A DNA stretch of 64,000 nt from Streptomyces sp. ML-6 (GTDB lineage: Bacteria > Actinomycetota > Actinomycetes > Streptomycetales > Streptomycetaceae), in NCBI RefSeq assembly GCF_030116705.1, contig NZ_JAOTIK010000001.1, forward strand, positions 7,282,501 to 7,346,500, read 5' to 3'. Numbering within the stretch: position 1 is the first letter of the stretch; the number at the start of each line of letters is the position of its first letter. Positions 18,156-26,835 of this stretch are shown one piece after another. The notes beneath the pieces are model-generated. The model searched no databases. It was not told the DNA's origin and saw nothing but the letters and a program-made list of their open reading frames with translations. Both the position numbers and the translations under genes were made by a program.

Positions 18156-19149
18156 ACCCCTGGCTGCCCGCCGCGCCCTGCACCCCGGGCGACTGCGCCA
18201 CCCACCACGGCCGCAGCCGCGGCCGCCCGGCCGCCGCGGGCCTGCTGCTCGCCGGGGCCGCCGTCATCCTGGCCGGGGCACTCGCCGCCCCCTTCGTGCT
18301 GATGCTCGGCCCGGCCCGGCGGCAGTGGCTGATCCGGCACTGGGCGTACGGCGTCGTGCGCGCCTTCGGGGTACGCGTACGGGTCACCGGCCCGCCGGCA
18401 CCCACCGACGCCCCGACCCACCCCACCGGACACCCCACCGGCGCGGCCCCGGACCCGCCACGACCGGCAGCCGGGCGACCCGACCCACCGGGGCCACTCA
18501 GCACTGCCCCCGACTCACCGGGGCCGCCCGGCACTGCCCCCGACCCACCGGGCACGCTCGTCGTCGCCAACCACATCTCCTGGCTGGACGTCCCGCTCGT
18601 CGCGGCGGTGTTCCCCGGGCGGATGCTGGCCAAGCGCGAGATACGCGACTGGCCGCTGCTCGGCCCGCTCGCCGCCCTCGGCGGCACGCTCTTCGTGGAA
18701 CGCGACCGGCTGCGCGCCCTGCCCACGACCGTGCGCGACATCGCGGCGGCCCTGCGCGGCGGGTCGTGCGTGGTCGTCTTCCCGGAGGGCACCACATGGT
18801 GCGGGCACGGACCGGGCGGCCGGTTCTCGCCCGCCGCCTTCCAGGCGGCGATCGACGCCGGGGCCACCGTCCGCCCGGTCCGTATCGCCTACCGCGCCGC
18901 ACCGGCCGGGAGCGCCGGCCGGCCCCGGCGGGCGGCCACCCGGCCGGCCACCGGGGCGCGGCCCCGCCGGACCACACCGGCGCAGCCGCGTTCGTCGGCG
19001 ACGATCCGCTCGTCGCCTCGCTGTGGCGGGTGGTGACGGCGGCCGGCCTGACCGCCGAGATCGGCGTCCTGCCGCCGATCCCGGCGGACGGCCCGGCCGA
19101 CCGTCGAGCCCTGGCCCGACTCGCCCAAAGCCTGTCGGGCGGTCACTGA
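18152..19149 (+). pseudogene. olsA: OlsA-like lyso-ornithine-lipid acyltransferase, apparent frameshift
   Basis: This PlsC-type 1-acyltransferase would add the second acyl chain to lyso-ornithine lipid. From ATG 18152 the frame encodes an N-terminal membrane segment, the catalytic NHISWLD motif (HX4D), ERDRLRALP and VVFPEGTT. After VRPVRIAYR (about 18896) the frame turns into Arg/Pro-rich nonsense that stops at 19036. The family-like C-terminus (AAFVGDDPLVASLWRVV through LARLAQSLSGGH, stop 19149) continues in another frame. The pattern fits loss of one base between about 18897 and 18965, inside a G/C-only stretch. It is either a real lesion or a sequencing error. A tandem repeat also inserts Pro-rich decapeptides before the HX4D motif. 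Confidence 0.72.
18481..18552 (+). repeat. 30-bp tandem repeat inside olsA coding Pro-rich decapeptides
   Basis: Two 30-base units (18481-18510 and 18511-18540) plus a 12-base partial third unit match with few differences. They encode ten-residue repeats of the type DPPGPLSTAP / DSPGPPGTAP. They lie between the N-terminal membrane segment and the catalytic HX4D motif. The preceding Pro-rich stretch may be an older, decayed copy. Confidence 0.85.
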
Positions 19150-19165
19150 CCGGGCGGGGGCGAGG

Positions 19166-20143
19166 TCACCCGGCCGGCTCCCCGACCACCGTCGACGACG
19201 AGAGCGCGAACCGGCCCCCCGCATCCGTCCACCACCGGTCCAGGCGCAGACCGGCCGCGGCGAGTTCCGCCCGGACGCCCTCCCGGCGGAACTTGGCCGA
19301 CACCTCCGTGCGCAACTCCTCACCCGCCTCGAAGGACACCACCAGGTCCAGCTCCGGGATCTTCACGCTGTGCGCCCTCCGGGCCCGCAGCCGCATCTCG
19401 ATCCACTCCCGCTCCGGATCCCAGCGCGCCACGTGGTCGAAAGCGGCCGGATCGAAGTCCGCGCCCAGCTCGCGGTTCAGGACCCGCAGCACGTTCCGGT
19501 TGAACTCCGCGGTCACCCCCGCCGCGTCGTCGTACGCGGCGACCAGCACCTCCTCGTCCTTCACCAGGTCCGTGCCGAGCAGCAGCGCGTCACCGGGGGA
19601 GAGCAGCGACCGCACCGACCGCAGGAACACCGCGCGCTCCGCGGGAAGCAGATTGCCGATCGTGCCGCCCAGGAACGCGACCAGCCGCGGCCCCGGAGTG
19701 CCCGGCAGCGCGAGACCTCCCGTGAAATCGGCGACCAGGGCGTGCACGGACAGCTCGGGCCGCTCCGTGAGCAGCGCCCCGGCGGCGCCGCGCAGCGCGC
19801 TCTCGCTCACGTCGACCGGTACGTAACTGTGCAGGGCGGGCAGCGCGTCCAGCAGGTGCCGGGTCTTCTCCGAGGACCCCGACCCCAACTCGATCAGGGT
19901 CCGCGCCCCGGACGCCCCGGCGATCTCCCCGGAGCGGTCGACCAGGATCTCGCGCTCGGCACGGGTCGGGTAGTACTCCGGGAGCCGGGTGATCTCCTCG
20001 AACAGTTCACTGCCGCGCGCGTCGTAGAACCACTTGGGCGGCAGGGTCTTCGGACACCGGGTCAGACCGTGCAGGACGTCGGCGCGCAGCGCCGCGTCCG
20101 TCGCGTCCACCGGCAGGGTACGGGTCAGCAGGAAGGGACTCAC
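19166..20143 (-). CDS. egtD: L-histidine N-alpha-methyltransferase EgtD
   Basis: This 325-aa SAM-dependent enzyme trimethylates histidine to hercynine, the first committed step of ergothioneine synthesis. Family segments include PPKWFYDARGSELFEEITRL, EYYPTRAE, IELGSGSSEKTRHLL (SAM site), VAFLGGTIGNL and LLLGTDLVKD. GTG 20143 shares a GTGA overlap with the egtC stop and has GGAG 8 bases upstream. It is last in the egtABCD operon, read on the minus strand. No egtE-type lyase gene is present in the window, so the final C-S lyase must be encoded elsewhere. Confidence 0.95.
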   Translation of the reverse strand: MSPFLLTRTLPVDATDAALRADVLHGLTRCPKTLPPKWFYDARGSELFEEITRLPEYYPTRAEREILVDRSGEIAGASGARTLIELGSGSSEKTRHLLDALPALHSYVPVDVSESALRGAAGALLTERPELSVHALVADFTGGLALPGTPGPRLVAFLGGTIGNLLPAERAVFLRSVRSLLSPGDALLLGTDLVKDEEVLVAAYDDAAGVTAEFNRNVLRVLNRELGADFDPAAFDHVARWDPEREWIEMRLRARRAHSVKIPELDLVVSFEAGEELRTEVSAKFRREGVRAELAAAGLRLDRWWTDAGGRFALSSSTVVGEPAG

Positions 20144-20895
20144 GCAAGGGGCTCCTTGAGCGGGGTCAGCAGGACGTCGGTACGGGTCGCCGTCAGCAGC
20201 GTGCGGTCGGCCACGGTGCGCCAGCGCGGGTCGTCGTCGTACGGCTCCGAGGCCACGACCGTGCGCGGACCGGGCCCGGAGAGGTACGAGAGGGTGTCGC
20301 CCCAGGCCGTGGCCACGATCGTGGTGCCGTCGGTGACCAGCAGGTTCAGCCGGGACTCCGGTGCCGCGGCGGCCACGTCGAGCACCGTGTCGGCGACGGC
20401 CTGCGGCAGGGCGTCGCCGTCGGCCAGGCGGTGCCGCACCAGGGCCCAGATCAGGGCCGAGTCGCAACGGGCGGCGAGGCCGAGCAGTTCGGCCGGCGGC
20501 AGCGCGGCGGCGAGCGGGGCCATCGAGAGGGGCCAGCCCTCCACCGCGCCGTTGTGACTGAACAACAGCCGCCCGGCGGCGAACGGCGCGGCCGCGGCCT
20601 CGCCGTCCTCACCCGCCTCGGTGGCGTCCCGGACGGCGGCGAGCAGCGCCGTGCTGCGCACCACCCTGGCCAGGTCGGCGAACGTGCGGTCGCCCCAGAC
20701 CGGACCCGGCCGCCGGTAACGGCCCGGCACCGGATCGCCCTCCGCGTACCAGCCGACACCGAAACCGTCCGCGTTGACGGTCCCGTACCGCTGCCGGCGC
20801 GGCGCCCAGGACTGGCGTACGAGCGAGTGGGGCGGCTCGGTCAGCAGTTCCCCCAGAGCCACCGACGGCCCCAGGTAAGCAATATGACGGCACAT
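20140..20895 (-). CDS. egtC: Ergothioneine biosynthesis amidohydrolase EgtC
   Basis: This 251-aa Ntn-type class II glutamine-amidotransferase-fold hydrolase removes the gamma-glutamyl group from hercynyl-gamma-glutamylcysteine sulfoxide. Cys2 (MCRHIAYLG) becomes the N-terminal nucleophile after Met removal. Other family segments are NADGFGVGWY, LLFSHNGAVEGW and DSALIWALV. Start and stop both overlap the neighbouring operon genes by 4 bases, so translation should be tightly coupled. Confidence 0.94.
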   Translation of the reverse strand: MCRHIAYLGPSVALGELLTEPPHSLVRQSWAPRRQRYGTVNADGFGVGWYAEGDPVPGRYRRPGPVWGDRTFADLARVVRSTALLAAVRDATEAGEDGEAAAAPFAAGRLLFSHNGAVEGWPLSMAPLAAALPPAELLGLAARCDSALIWALVRHRLADGDALPQAVADTVLDVAAAAPESRLNLLVTDGTTIVATAWGDTLSYLSGPGPRTVVASEPYDDDPRWRTVADRTLLTATRTDVLLTPLKEPLA

Positions 20896-22238
20896 CAGAC
20901 ATCCCTGGCGGTACGGAAACCGGAGAAGATCTGGCGCCGCACCGGCAGGTCCCAGTTGCGGAACGTCCCCCGGCACGCCACCGGGTCCACGGCGAACGAA
21001 CCGCCGCGCAGCACCTTGTGGGCCGGGCCGAAGAACACCTCGGAGTACTCGCGGTACGGGAACGCCACGAAACCGGGGTGGGGCAGGAAGTCGCTCGACG
21101 TCCACTCCCACACGTCACCGATCAACTGCCCCACGCCGAGCGGCGACCGGCCCGCCGCGTACGCACCCGCGGGAGCGGGTCGCAGATGGCGCTGCCCCAG
21201 GTTCGCCCGCTCGGGGGTCGGGTCCTCGTCCCCCCAGGGATAGCGCCGCGAACGCCCCGACACCGGGTCGTGGCGCGCCGCCTTCTCCCACTCCGCCTCC
21301 GCGGGCAGCCGGCGTCCCGCCCAGCGGGCGAACGCGTCCGCCTCGTACCAGCTGACATGGAGCACCGGCTCGTCCTCGGGCACCACCTCGGTGACGCCGA
21401 AACGGCGGCGCAGCCACTGCCCGGCGTCCCGGTGCCAGAACAGCGGGGCCGCCAGTTCGTGCTCACGGACCATCGCCCACCCCTCCGGCGCCCACCAGCG
21501 CCGCTCGGTGTAGCCGCCGTCCTCGATGAACTCCTGGTACGCACCGCAGGTGACCGGCGCCGTGTCGATGAAGAAGTCCGGCACCTCCCGCACGTGCGCC
21601 GGCCGTTCGTTGTCCAGCGCCCACGGCTCGGTGGACGTGCCCATGGTGAACGGACCGCCCGGGACCAGGACCTCCGCCGCGAGACCCGCGGCGTCGGTGG
21701 GCGCGGGCGGGACCGGAGCGGTCAGCACCGCGGGCCCGGATCGCAGCTGATGGGTGATCAGCATCGTTTCGTCGTGCTGCTGTTCGTGCTGGGCGATCAT
21801 GCCGAAGGCGAAGCCGGACCGCAGCAGCGGACGGGCGCCGTCCAGCTCGGCCCCGTCGAGCACGTCCAGCGCCCGGCCGCGCACCTCGGCGGCGTACGAA
21901 CGGGCCTCGGCGGGCGCCAGCAACGGCAGCGACGGACGCGTCGCCCGGGGATGCTCGAAGGCGTCGTACAGCCCGTCGATCTCCGGGCGCATCGCGCTCC
22001 GCCCGGCCACCTCGCGCAGCAGCCACAACTCCTCCTGGTTGCCGATGTGCGCGAGGTCCCAGACCAACGGGGACATCAACGGCGAGTGCTGGGCGGTCAG
22101 TTCGCGGTCGTCCACGCTGTCGGTGAGCAGTGCGGTGCGTTTGCGCGCGGTGAGCAGCGCGGCGAGAGCGCGTTCCCGGAGCGGTTCGGGGTCCGTCCCG
22201 TGAGGTGCGGACCCGGTGGGTGCGGTGGAATCGGTCAT
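20895..22238 (-). CDS. egtB: Ergothioneine sulfoxide synthase EgtB
   Basis: This 447-aa non-haem iron enzyme joins hercynine and gamma-glutamylcysteine with O2 to form the sulfoxide. The N-terminal DinB-like domain supplies the iron ligands His64 (DLAHIG) and His151/His155 in HEQQHDE. The C-terminal formylglycine-generating-enzyme-like domain (about 185-447) includes GGPFTMGT, PVTCGAYQEF, VSWYEADAFARWAG, RLPAEAEWEKAAR and the terminal GGSFAVDP. It has ATGA overlaps with egtA and egtC. Confidence 0.95.
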   Translation of the reverse strand: MTDSTAPTGSAPHGTDPEPLRERALAALLTARKRTALLTDSVDDRELTAQHSPLMSPLVWDLAHIGNQEELWLLREVAGRSAMRPEIDGLYDAFEHPRATRPSLPLLAPAEARSYAAEVRGRALDVLDGAELDGARPLLRSGFAFGMIAQHEQQHDETMLITHQLRSGPAVLTAPVPPAPTDAAGLAAEVLVPGGPFTMGTSTEPWALDNERPAHVREVPDFFIDTAPVTCGAYQEFIEDGGYTERRWWAPEGWAMVREHELAAPLFWHRDAGQWLRRRFGVTEVVPEDEPVLHVSWYEADAFARWAGRRLPAEAEWEKAARHDPVSGRSRRYPWGDEDPTPERANLGQRHLRPAPAGAYAAGRSPLGVGQLIGDVWEWTSSDFLPHPGFVAFPYREYSEVFFGPAHKVLRGGSFAVDPVACRGTFRNWDLPVRRQIFSGFRTARDV

Positions 22239-23554
22239 GAGCGCAGTCCCTCGGAACGGTGGCCCGGCCGGTCGGGCGAGCCCGGCGCGAGCAGTTCGGG
22301 AAGATCGTCGGCCGGACATCGGCCCCGTGCGGTGAACCGGTCGTGGAACCCGGTCACCGTCTTCAGCACGCCCTTCGTGACCCCCAGCCGGGGCAGCGCC
22401 TCCAGCGCGATCCCGAAGCAGGCGGTGGCCGCCGCCCGCAGCGCGGGATCGGCCAGACCGCTGCGGGCGGCGGCCGTCCAGAGCGGATTGCACGGCGCGG
22501 GCCGCGCACCGGCCGCCCCGGTCAGCGGCTCCACGACGCGGTACACCGCCTCGGCGGCCTCCGGATCGTCGAACAGGGCGGTGGTGACGGCGAGCGGCAC
22601 CAGCCACCCGTCCGCACCGTGCTGCGCGTCGATCATGCGGAGCTCCAGGTGCCCGCGCGGGCGCACCGGAGGGAAGAGCGTGCTGATGTGGTAGTCGAGA
22701 TCGGCGCGCACCGGTGGTCTCGGCGCGCCGGTGCGGATCCAGTCGCGGAACGTCAGCCCGTCCGGCACCGCCCAGGGGCCGGTGTCGTCCCGGATGCACA
22801 TCACCGGCGTGTCCAGGACGTGCGCGGCCCAGGCGTCGCGCGGCGGCAGCAGGCCGGGCGGAGCCAGGGGGCGCCAGGGATCGAGAGCCGCCCAGAGCGA
22901 CTGCCGGGCGGACCGCCACGGCGTCGGGCGGCCGAGCCGGTAGGGCGAGTTCGCGAACACCGCCACCAGGACCGCGCCCAGCAGGTGGGAGAGGAGCCAG
23001 CGCCGTTCGTGACCCAGCGGCCCCGGCTCCTCCGTCCCGGCGTCCAGGCAGATCTGGACGGACGCGCTGGTGCACATCATGGCGCGGCCGGCCGGCCCCG
23101 ACCGGTCGAAAGCGGTCTCCATGGCGTCGTAACGGGGCTCGTGCAGCAGCCGGCGCGGGGAGTGCCACGGGTCGACGCCCAGACCCACCGGGGCGAGACC
23201 CGCCCGGTCCAGGGCGTCACGCACGGCGGTGAGATCGGCGGTGGTGGCGTCGATGCACGCCATCAGGGAATCGGCGGGGAGCGAACTGAGTTCCAGCTGG
23301 CCGCCGGGTTCGAAGGTGAGCGCCGCGTTCAGGGGCAGGGCCCGCAGTGCGGCGGCCGCCGCGTCGAGACGGTCGGGGGAGACGGGGACGCGGGGTCGAT
23401 CACGGTCGTGGATGAGCCATTCGAGTTCGACGCCGACCCTGCGGGGCGGTCCCGTCTTGAAGCAGATGCCACGCAGTAAATCCTCCGCCTCGCCCTCGCC
23501 GAGGGGCGGGGACTGGCCGGGCGGACTGTGCTCTCCGGGCGTGTCGGACGACAT
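22235..23554 (-). CDS. egtA: Glutamate-cysteine ligase EgtA, TTA-containing
   Basis: This 439-aa ATP-dependent ligase makes gamma-glutamylcysteine for the EgtB step. GCS2-family segments include RRVGVELEWLIHD, TFEPGGQLELSS, MCTSASVQICLD and LELRMIDAQH. ATG 23554 has a near-perfect ribosome-binding site (AAAGGAGG); a longer in-frame extension is non-conserved. Codon 26 (23477-23479 on the minus strand) is TTA in EDLLRG. As it is the first gene of a fully overlapping operon, ergothioneine synthesis may therefore depend on the bldA tRNA. Confidence 0.94.
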   Translation of the reverse strand: MSSDTPGEHSPPGQSPPLGEGEAEDLLRGICFKTGPPRRVGVELEWLIHDRDRPRVPVSPDRLDAAAAALRALPLNAALTFEPGGQLELSSLPADSLMACIDATTADLTAVRDALDRAGLAPVGLGVDPWHSPRRLLHEPRYDAMETAFDRSGPAGRAMMCTSASVQICLDAGTEEPGPLGHERRWLLSHLLGAVLVAVFANSPYRLGRPTPWRSARQSLWAALDPWRPLAPPGLLPPRDAWAAHVLDTPVMCIRDDTGPWAVPDGLTFRDWIRTGAPRPPVRADLDYHISTLFPPVRPRGHLELRMIDAQHGADGWLVPLAVTTALFDDPEAAEAVYRVVEPLTGAAGARPAPCNPLWTAAARSGLADPALRAAATACFGIALEALPRLGVTKGVLKTVTGFHDRFTARGRCPADDLPELLAPGSPDRPGHRSEGLRS

Positions 23555-23702
23555 GCCGGGGCCTCCTTTCCGAGTGCCTCCGTACCACCCAAACCCCTGC
23601 GGATGGATCGCACAAGGGCACCCCCGCGCAGCGGAAAACCGGTTGCGTCCGTGCGGCCGAGGCGATGAGCATGCACCGTATGCACCACATGGGGGAGTAC
23701 CT

Positions 23703-24539
23703 GTGAGCGCCCGCCTGCGCGGCATCGCGCGTGAGACCGAGGCCATCGTCCGGGCCGGCCGCTACCGCACCGGGGACGGGCGGGAGGTGAGCATCGAACG
23801 CGCCCTGACCGCCGCACTCTCGGGCACGAAGCTGTACGGACCGGAGCCGGTGCCGGTCGCGGCACTCGACTCCGACCGCACACCCGTCGTCGAGGTCACC
23901 GACGAGAGCAGCCTGCGGGCGGCCCACCGGATGACCACCGAGGGCCCCGGCAAGGTCGCCGTCCTGAACTACGCCTCCGCCCGCAACCCCGGCGGCGGCT
24001 ACCTCAACGGCGCACAGGCCCAGGAGGAGGCCCTGTGCCGCGGCTCCGCCCTGTACGCCACCCTGCTGCGCGCCCCCGACTACTACGCCCACCACCGCGC
24101 CGAACGCAGCGCCTTCTACACCGACCGGGTGATCCACTCACCCGGCGTGCCGGTGCTCCGCGACGACCGGGGCGCACTGCTCGACACCCCGTACACCGTC
24201 GGTTTCCTCACCTCACCGGCGCCCAACGCCGGAGTCATCCGCAAAAGCACCCCCGAGGAGGCCCACCGCATCCCCGCCGCGCTCGCCTCCCGGGCCGAGC
24301 GGGTGCTGGAGGTGGCGGCGGTGCGGGGGTACCGCAGGCTGGTGCTGGGCGCCTGGGGCTGCGGTGTGTTCCGCAACGACCCGGCGGAGGTGGCCGGTGC
24401 GTTCCGGGCACTGCTCCTGGACGGCGGCAGGTTCGCCGGGCACTTCGAGCAGATCGTCTTCGGCATCCTCGACCGGAACCCCGAATCCGCCACCCGGGCC
24501 GCCTTCGACCGGACGTTCGGCGACCGGCCCCGGCGGTAG
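23703..24539 (+). CDS. Bacterial-type poly(ADP-ribose) glycohydrolase (TIGR02452 family)
   Basis: This 278-aa macrodomain-like PARG should hydrolyse poly(ADP-ribose) or related ADP-ribosyl linkages in the cytoplasm. The catalytic signature is complete: GGG at residues 97-99, then QEE at 107-109 with the catalytic glutamate. Other segments are VAVLNYASARNPGGGY, TDRVIHSPGVPV and LGAWGCGVFRNDP. GTG 23703 follows GGGGGAG at 5 bases. The gene is divergent from egtA. From memory, the S. coelicolor PARG gene (SCO0909) also sits beside the ergothioneine genes. Confidence 0.88.
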   Translation: MSARLRGIARETEAIVRAGRYRTGDGREVSIERALTAALSGTKLYGPEPVPVAALDSDRTPVVEVTDESSLRAAHRMTTEGPGKVAVLNYASARNPGGGYLNGAQAQEEALCRGSALYATLLRAPDYYAHHRAERSAFYTDRVIHSPGVPVLRDDRGALLDTPYTVGFLTSPAPNAGVIRKSTPEEAHRIPAALASRAERVLEVAAVRGYRRLVLGAWGCGVFRNDPAEVAGAFRALLLDGGRFAGHFEQIVFGILDRNPESATRAAFDRTFGDRPRR

Positions 24540-24541
24540 AT

Positions 24542-24640
24542 TCGGTCCGGCGGCAGAGCCGGTCCGGTGGCAGACCAGTGCGGCGGCGGATCGGCCCCGG
24601 CGGTGGAACCGGCCCCGAGGGCAGCCCGGCCCCGGCGGAT
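24542..24640. repeat. Degenerate ~18-bp G/C-rich repeats after the PARG gene
   Basis: About five imperfect units of the type CGGTCCGG(C/T)GGCAGA follow one another between the PARG stop codon and the 3' end of the convergent PemK-like gene. The first two are nearly identical (24543-24577); later copies decay. No gene or clean terminator hairpin is visible here. Confidence 0.6.
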
Positions 24641-25107
24641 CAGCTCCAGCCGTAGCGCTCCCGCAGCCGCCCGGCGACCAGATCGAACCTGTTCCGGTCC
24701 AGCGCGCACGCCTCCCGCCGCATCCCGTCCTCGTGCACCCGCAGGACCCGGTCCAGATCGACCCACGACGGGCGGCCCGAGCCGTCCCACGGCCCGGCCC
24801 CCAGCGCCACCCACTCGTGGTCCCGGTCGTGCTGCTTGCTGGACAGCTGCACGGCGAGCAGGGTGCCCGCCTCCTCACGGGCCACCACCAGGACCGGACG
24901 GTCCTTGCCGCGCCCGTCGCCCTCCTCGAACGGAACCCAGGTCCAGACGATCTCGCCGGGGTCGGGGTCGCCGTCCCGGTCGGGGGCGTACGAGGTGCGG
25001 ACCGGGCCCACCTCGCGCGGTTCCGCCTCACGGGTGGCGGCCGGGCCGGTGCGGCCGGGGAAGTCGTCCGGGTGGGTGACGCGGTCGTCACGGTGCTGGA
25101 TGGCCAT
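24640..25107 (-). CDS. PemK/MazF-like protein
   Basis: This 155-aa protein has a C-terminal half resembling the PemK/MazF toxin fold: GEIVWTWVPFEEGDGRGKDRPVLVV, LLAVQLSSKQHDRD, WVDLDRVLRVHEDG. The N-terminal 45 residues are charged and not conserved. No antitoxin-sized gene lies next to it, so it may be a solitary PemK-family protein of unknown activity rather than a working toxin-antitoxin pair. ATG 25107 has no good ribosome-binding site but lies 6 bases after a TACGGT element, suggesting leaderless transcription. Confidence 0.72.
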   Translation of the reverse strand: MAIQHRDDRVTHPDDFPGRTGPAATREAEPREVGPVRTSYAPDRDGDPDPGEIVWTWVPFEEGDGRGKDRPVLVVAREEAGTLLAVQLSSKQHDRDHEWVALGAGPWDGSGRPSWVDLDRVLRVHEDGMRREACALDRNRFDLVAGRLRERYGWS

Positions 25108-25265
25108 CCCCACACCGTAGGACCTGGGCGGTCCCTCACGGGGAAAGGGGCCGGTGGGCCGGGTCGCGCGCCGGACGGCGGCCACCCGGCGCCACGGTGC
25201 CCCCGCCCGGTGCCGACGGGCCGACCGTACGCCCGCCGCGCGGGTCTGGAAGACTGCCCGACGCC

Positions 25266-26288
25266 ATGAGCCAGTTATCGAACCAACCCGCCCCACGCCC
25301 CGTTCCCACCAGCGCCGACGTCGCACGGCTCGCCGGTGTCTCCCGGGCCACCGTCTCGTACGTGCTGAACAACAACGCGACCGTACGGATCAGCGAATCC
25401 ACCCGCCGCCGGGTCAGGGAAGCGGCCACCGATCTGGGCTACGTGCCGCACGCCGCCGCCCGCAGCCTGCGCGCCGGACACACCCGCATGGTGCTGCTGC
25501 CCACCACGAACTTCCCGGCCGGCCGACTCCAGCACCGGTTCTTCCACGAACTGGAATCCGGCCTGCGCCGCCTCGACTACACCGTGGTCCAGTACGGCAG
25601 CACCGGCCTCGCCCCCGAGGACGTGCCCCGCGCCTGGGCCGAACTCCGCCCCGTCGCCGTCATCGCCCCCAGCACCATCGCCCTCACCCCGCAGGGCATA
25701 TCCGTGCTCGGCCGCTCCGGGGCCCGAGCCGTGATCACCCTCGGCCCGCAGCCGGTACCGGGCGCCCACGCGCTGGTCATGGACCAGCGAAAGGTCGGCA
25801 ACTGCGCGGCCGGACACCTGCTGGAGCGCGGCCGGCGGCACATCGGCGTGGTCATGCCGGAGGAAGCGGGCCTCGCCCCGTTCTCCGAACCCCGGCTGGC
25901 CGGGGCCCGGCAGGCCGCACGGGGCGGCGACGCCCGGATCGAACCGCTGCCGCTGCGGTACGACGAGGAATCGGCCGCCCGGCTCGCGGCCCGCTGCCGC
26001 CCCCTGGGCCTGGACGCCGTGTTCGCCTACAACGACGAGTACGCGATGCTCCTGATGCGTGCCCTGCAGGACACGGGCATCGACGTGCCGGGCGAGGTCG
26101 CCGTGGTCGGCGCCGACGACCTGATGCTGGGCAGACTGCTGCGGCCCCGCCTCAGCACCGTACGCCTGGAACTGGCCACCGCCCAGCCGCTGGCGGACCT
26201 CGTCGACCGGCTGGTGCGACAGCCCGGCGGACCCCCCGAACACCACGACCTGCTGCGCGCCGGGGCGGTCCACCGCGAGTCCAGCTGA
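25266..26288 (+). CDS. LacI-family transcriptional regulator, TTA at codon 4
   Basis: This 340-aa LacI/GalR regulator has an N-terminal helix-turn-helix (SADVARLAGVSRATVSYVLN), the hinge helix (YVPHAAARSLRAG) and a periplasmic-binding-type effector domain ending VVGADDLMLGRLLRPRLSTV. Sugar or another small ligand is expected. No dedicated target operon is adjacent. Codon 4 (25275-25277) is TTA, making expression likely bldA-dependent. ATG 25266 was chosen because it directly precedes the HTH. Upstream spacing to a GGAAG element is long, so the start is slightly uncertain. Confidence 0.87.
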   Translation: MSQLSNQPAPRPVPTSADVARLAGVSRATVSYVLNNNATVRISESTRRRVREAATDLGYVPHAAARSLRAGHTRMVLLPTTNFPAGRLQHRFFHELESGLRRLDYTVVQYGSTGLAPEDVPRAWAELRPVAVIAPSTIALTPQGISVLGRSGARAVITLGPQPVPGAHALVMDQRKVGNCAAGHLLERGRRHIGVVMPEEAGLAPFSEPRLAGARQAARGGDARIEPLPLRYDEESAARLAARCRPLGLDAVFAYNDEYAMLLMRALQDTGIDVPGEVAVVGADDLMLGRLLRPRLSTVRLELATAQPLADLVDRLVRQPGGPPEHHDLLRAGAVHRESS

Positions 26289-26354
26289 ACCCCCGCGACG
26301 GCCGGTCCGCGGCCCGCGGCACCGCCGCGACATGCGGGCCGCGCACCCTGTGCC

Positions 26355-26368
26355 TAGCGTCATGACCA
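26355..26368 (+). promoter_or_regulatory. Leaderless promoter element before small hypothetical gene
   Basis: TAGCGT (26355-26360) ends 7 bases before ATG 26368. The same TAGCGT-then-ATG arrangement is seen before sdhC. No recognisable -35 element or ribosome-binding site is present. Confidence 0.45.
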
Positions 26369-26649
26369 TGAGTCATCCGCAGAGCTACGAGATCTTGCTC
26401 GTCCCCGCAGTCGCCGGGCAGAGCGACGACGACGCCGAGCCGGGCGGTCCGGTCCGCTCGGCGACCGTCTCGGCCACCGGCGAGACGGGAGCCTCGGGCT
26501 ACCCGCGGTACGCGGGCGAAGGCATCGTGGCGGACATCGACCCCGCCACCCACGCGGTCGAGGCTCTGCTCGTCGACGGCGCCGAACTGGCCTACGGGCT
26601 CTCGGCGCGGGTCGGGGAGAAGAACGCCGAGACGGGCGCCGACGCCTGA
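26368..26649 (+). CDS. Small acidic hypothetical protein
   Basis: This 93-aa acidic protein has no family I recognise. It starts MSHPQSYEILLVPAVAGQ, contains an Asp/Glu-rich patch, and a central SGYPRYAGEGIVADIDPAT segment. No signal peptide or membrane helix is present. ATG 26362 is an in-frame alternative, but the -10 position favours 26368. The third-position G/C pattern fits a real gene. It stands alone between a LacI gene and thioredoxin, facing a strong hairpin. Confidence 0.6.
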   Translation: MSHPQSYEILLVPAVAGQSDDDAEPGGPVRSATVSATGETGASGYPRYAGEGIVADIDPATHAVEALLVDGAELAYGLSARVGEKNAETGADA

Positions 26650-26686
26650 ACCGGCCGGTGCCCGGACTCCGGCTCCCGAGACCGGT

Positions 26687-26737
26687 GCCCGGCCCGTCGG
26701 CCCGACGCGTCCCGTGCCCGGAGCCGACGGGCCGGGC
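26687..26737. terminator. Bidirectional terminator between hypothetical gene and trxA
   Basis: Perfect 15-base inverted repeat (26687-26701 with 26723-26737) around a 21-base loop, located between convergent stop codons. Confidence 0.65.
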
Positions 26738-26835
26738 GCCCGGAGGCGGCAACGAGCCCGGCCGCGGACACGCCGGGGCCCGGCCCGTCGCGAACCGCCG
26801 ACCGGCCGGACCCCGCCAGGGGTGCGCGGAACCCG

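Noticed and set aside
24640..25107. A complete toxin-antitoxin module at the PemK-like gene
   Set aside because: No antitoxin-sized gene with a DNA-binding motif is adjacent on either side. Only the PemK-like fold is supported.
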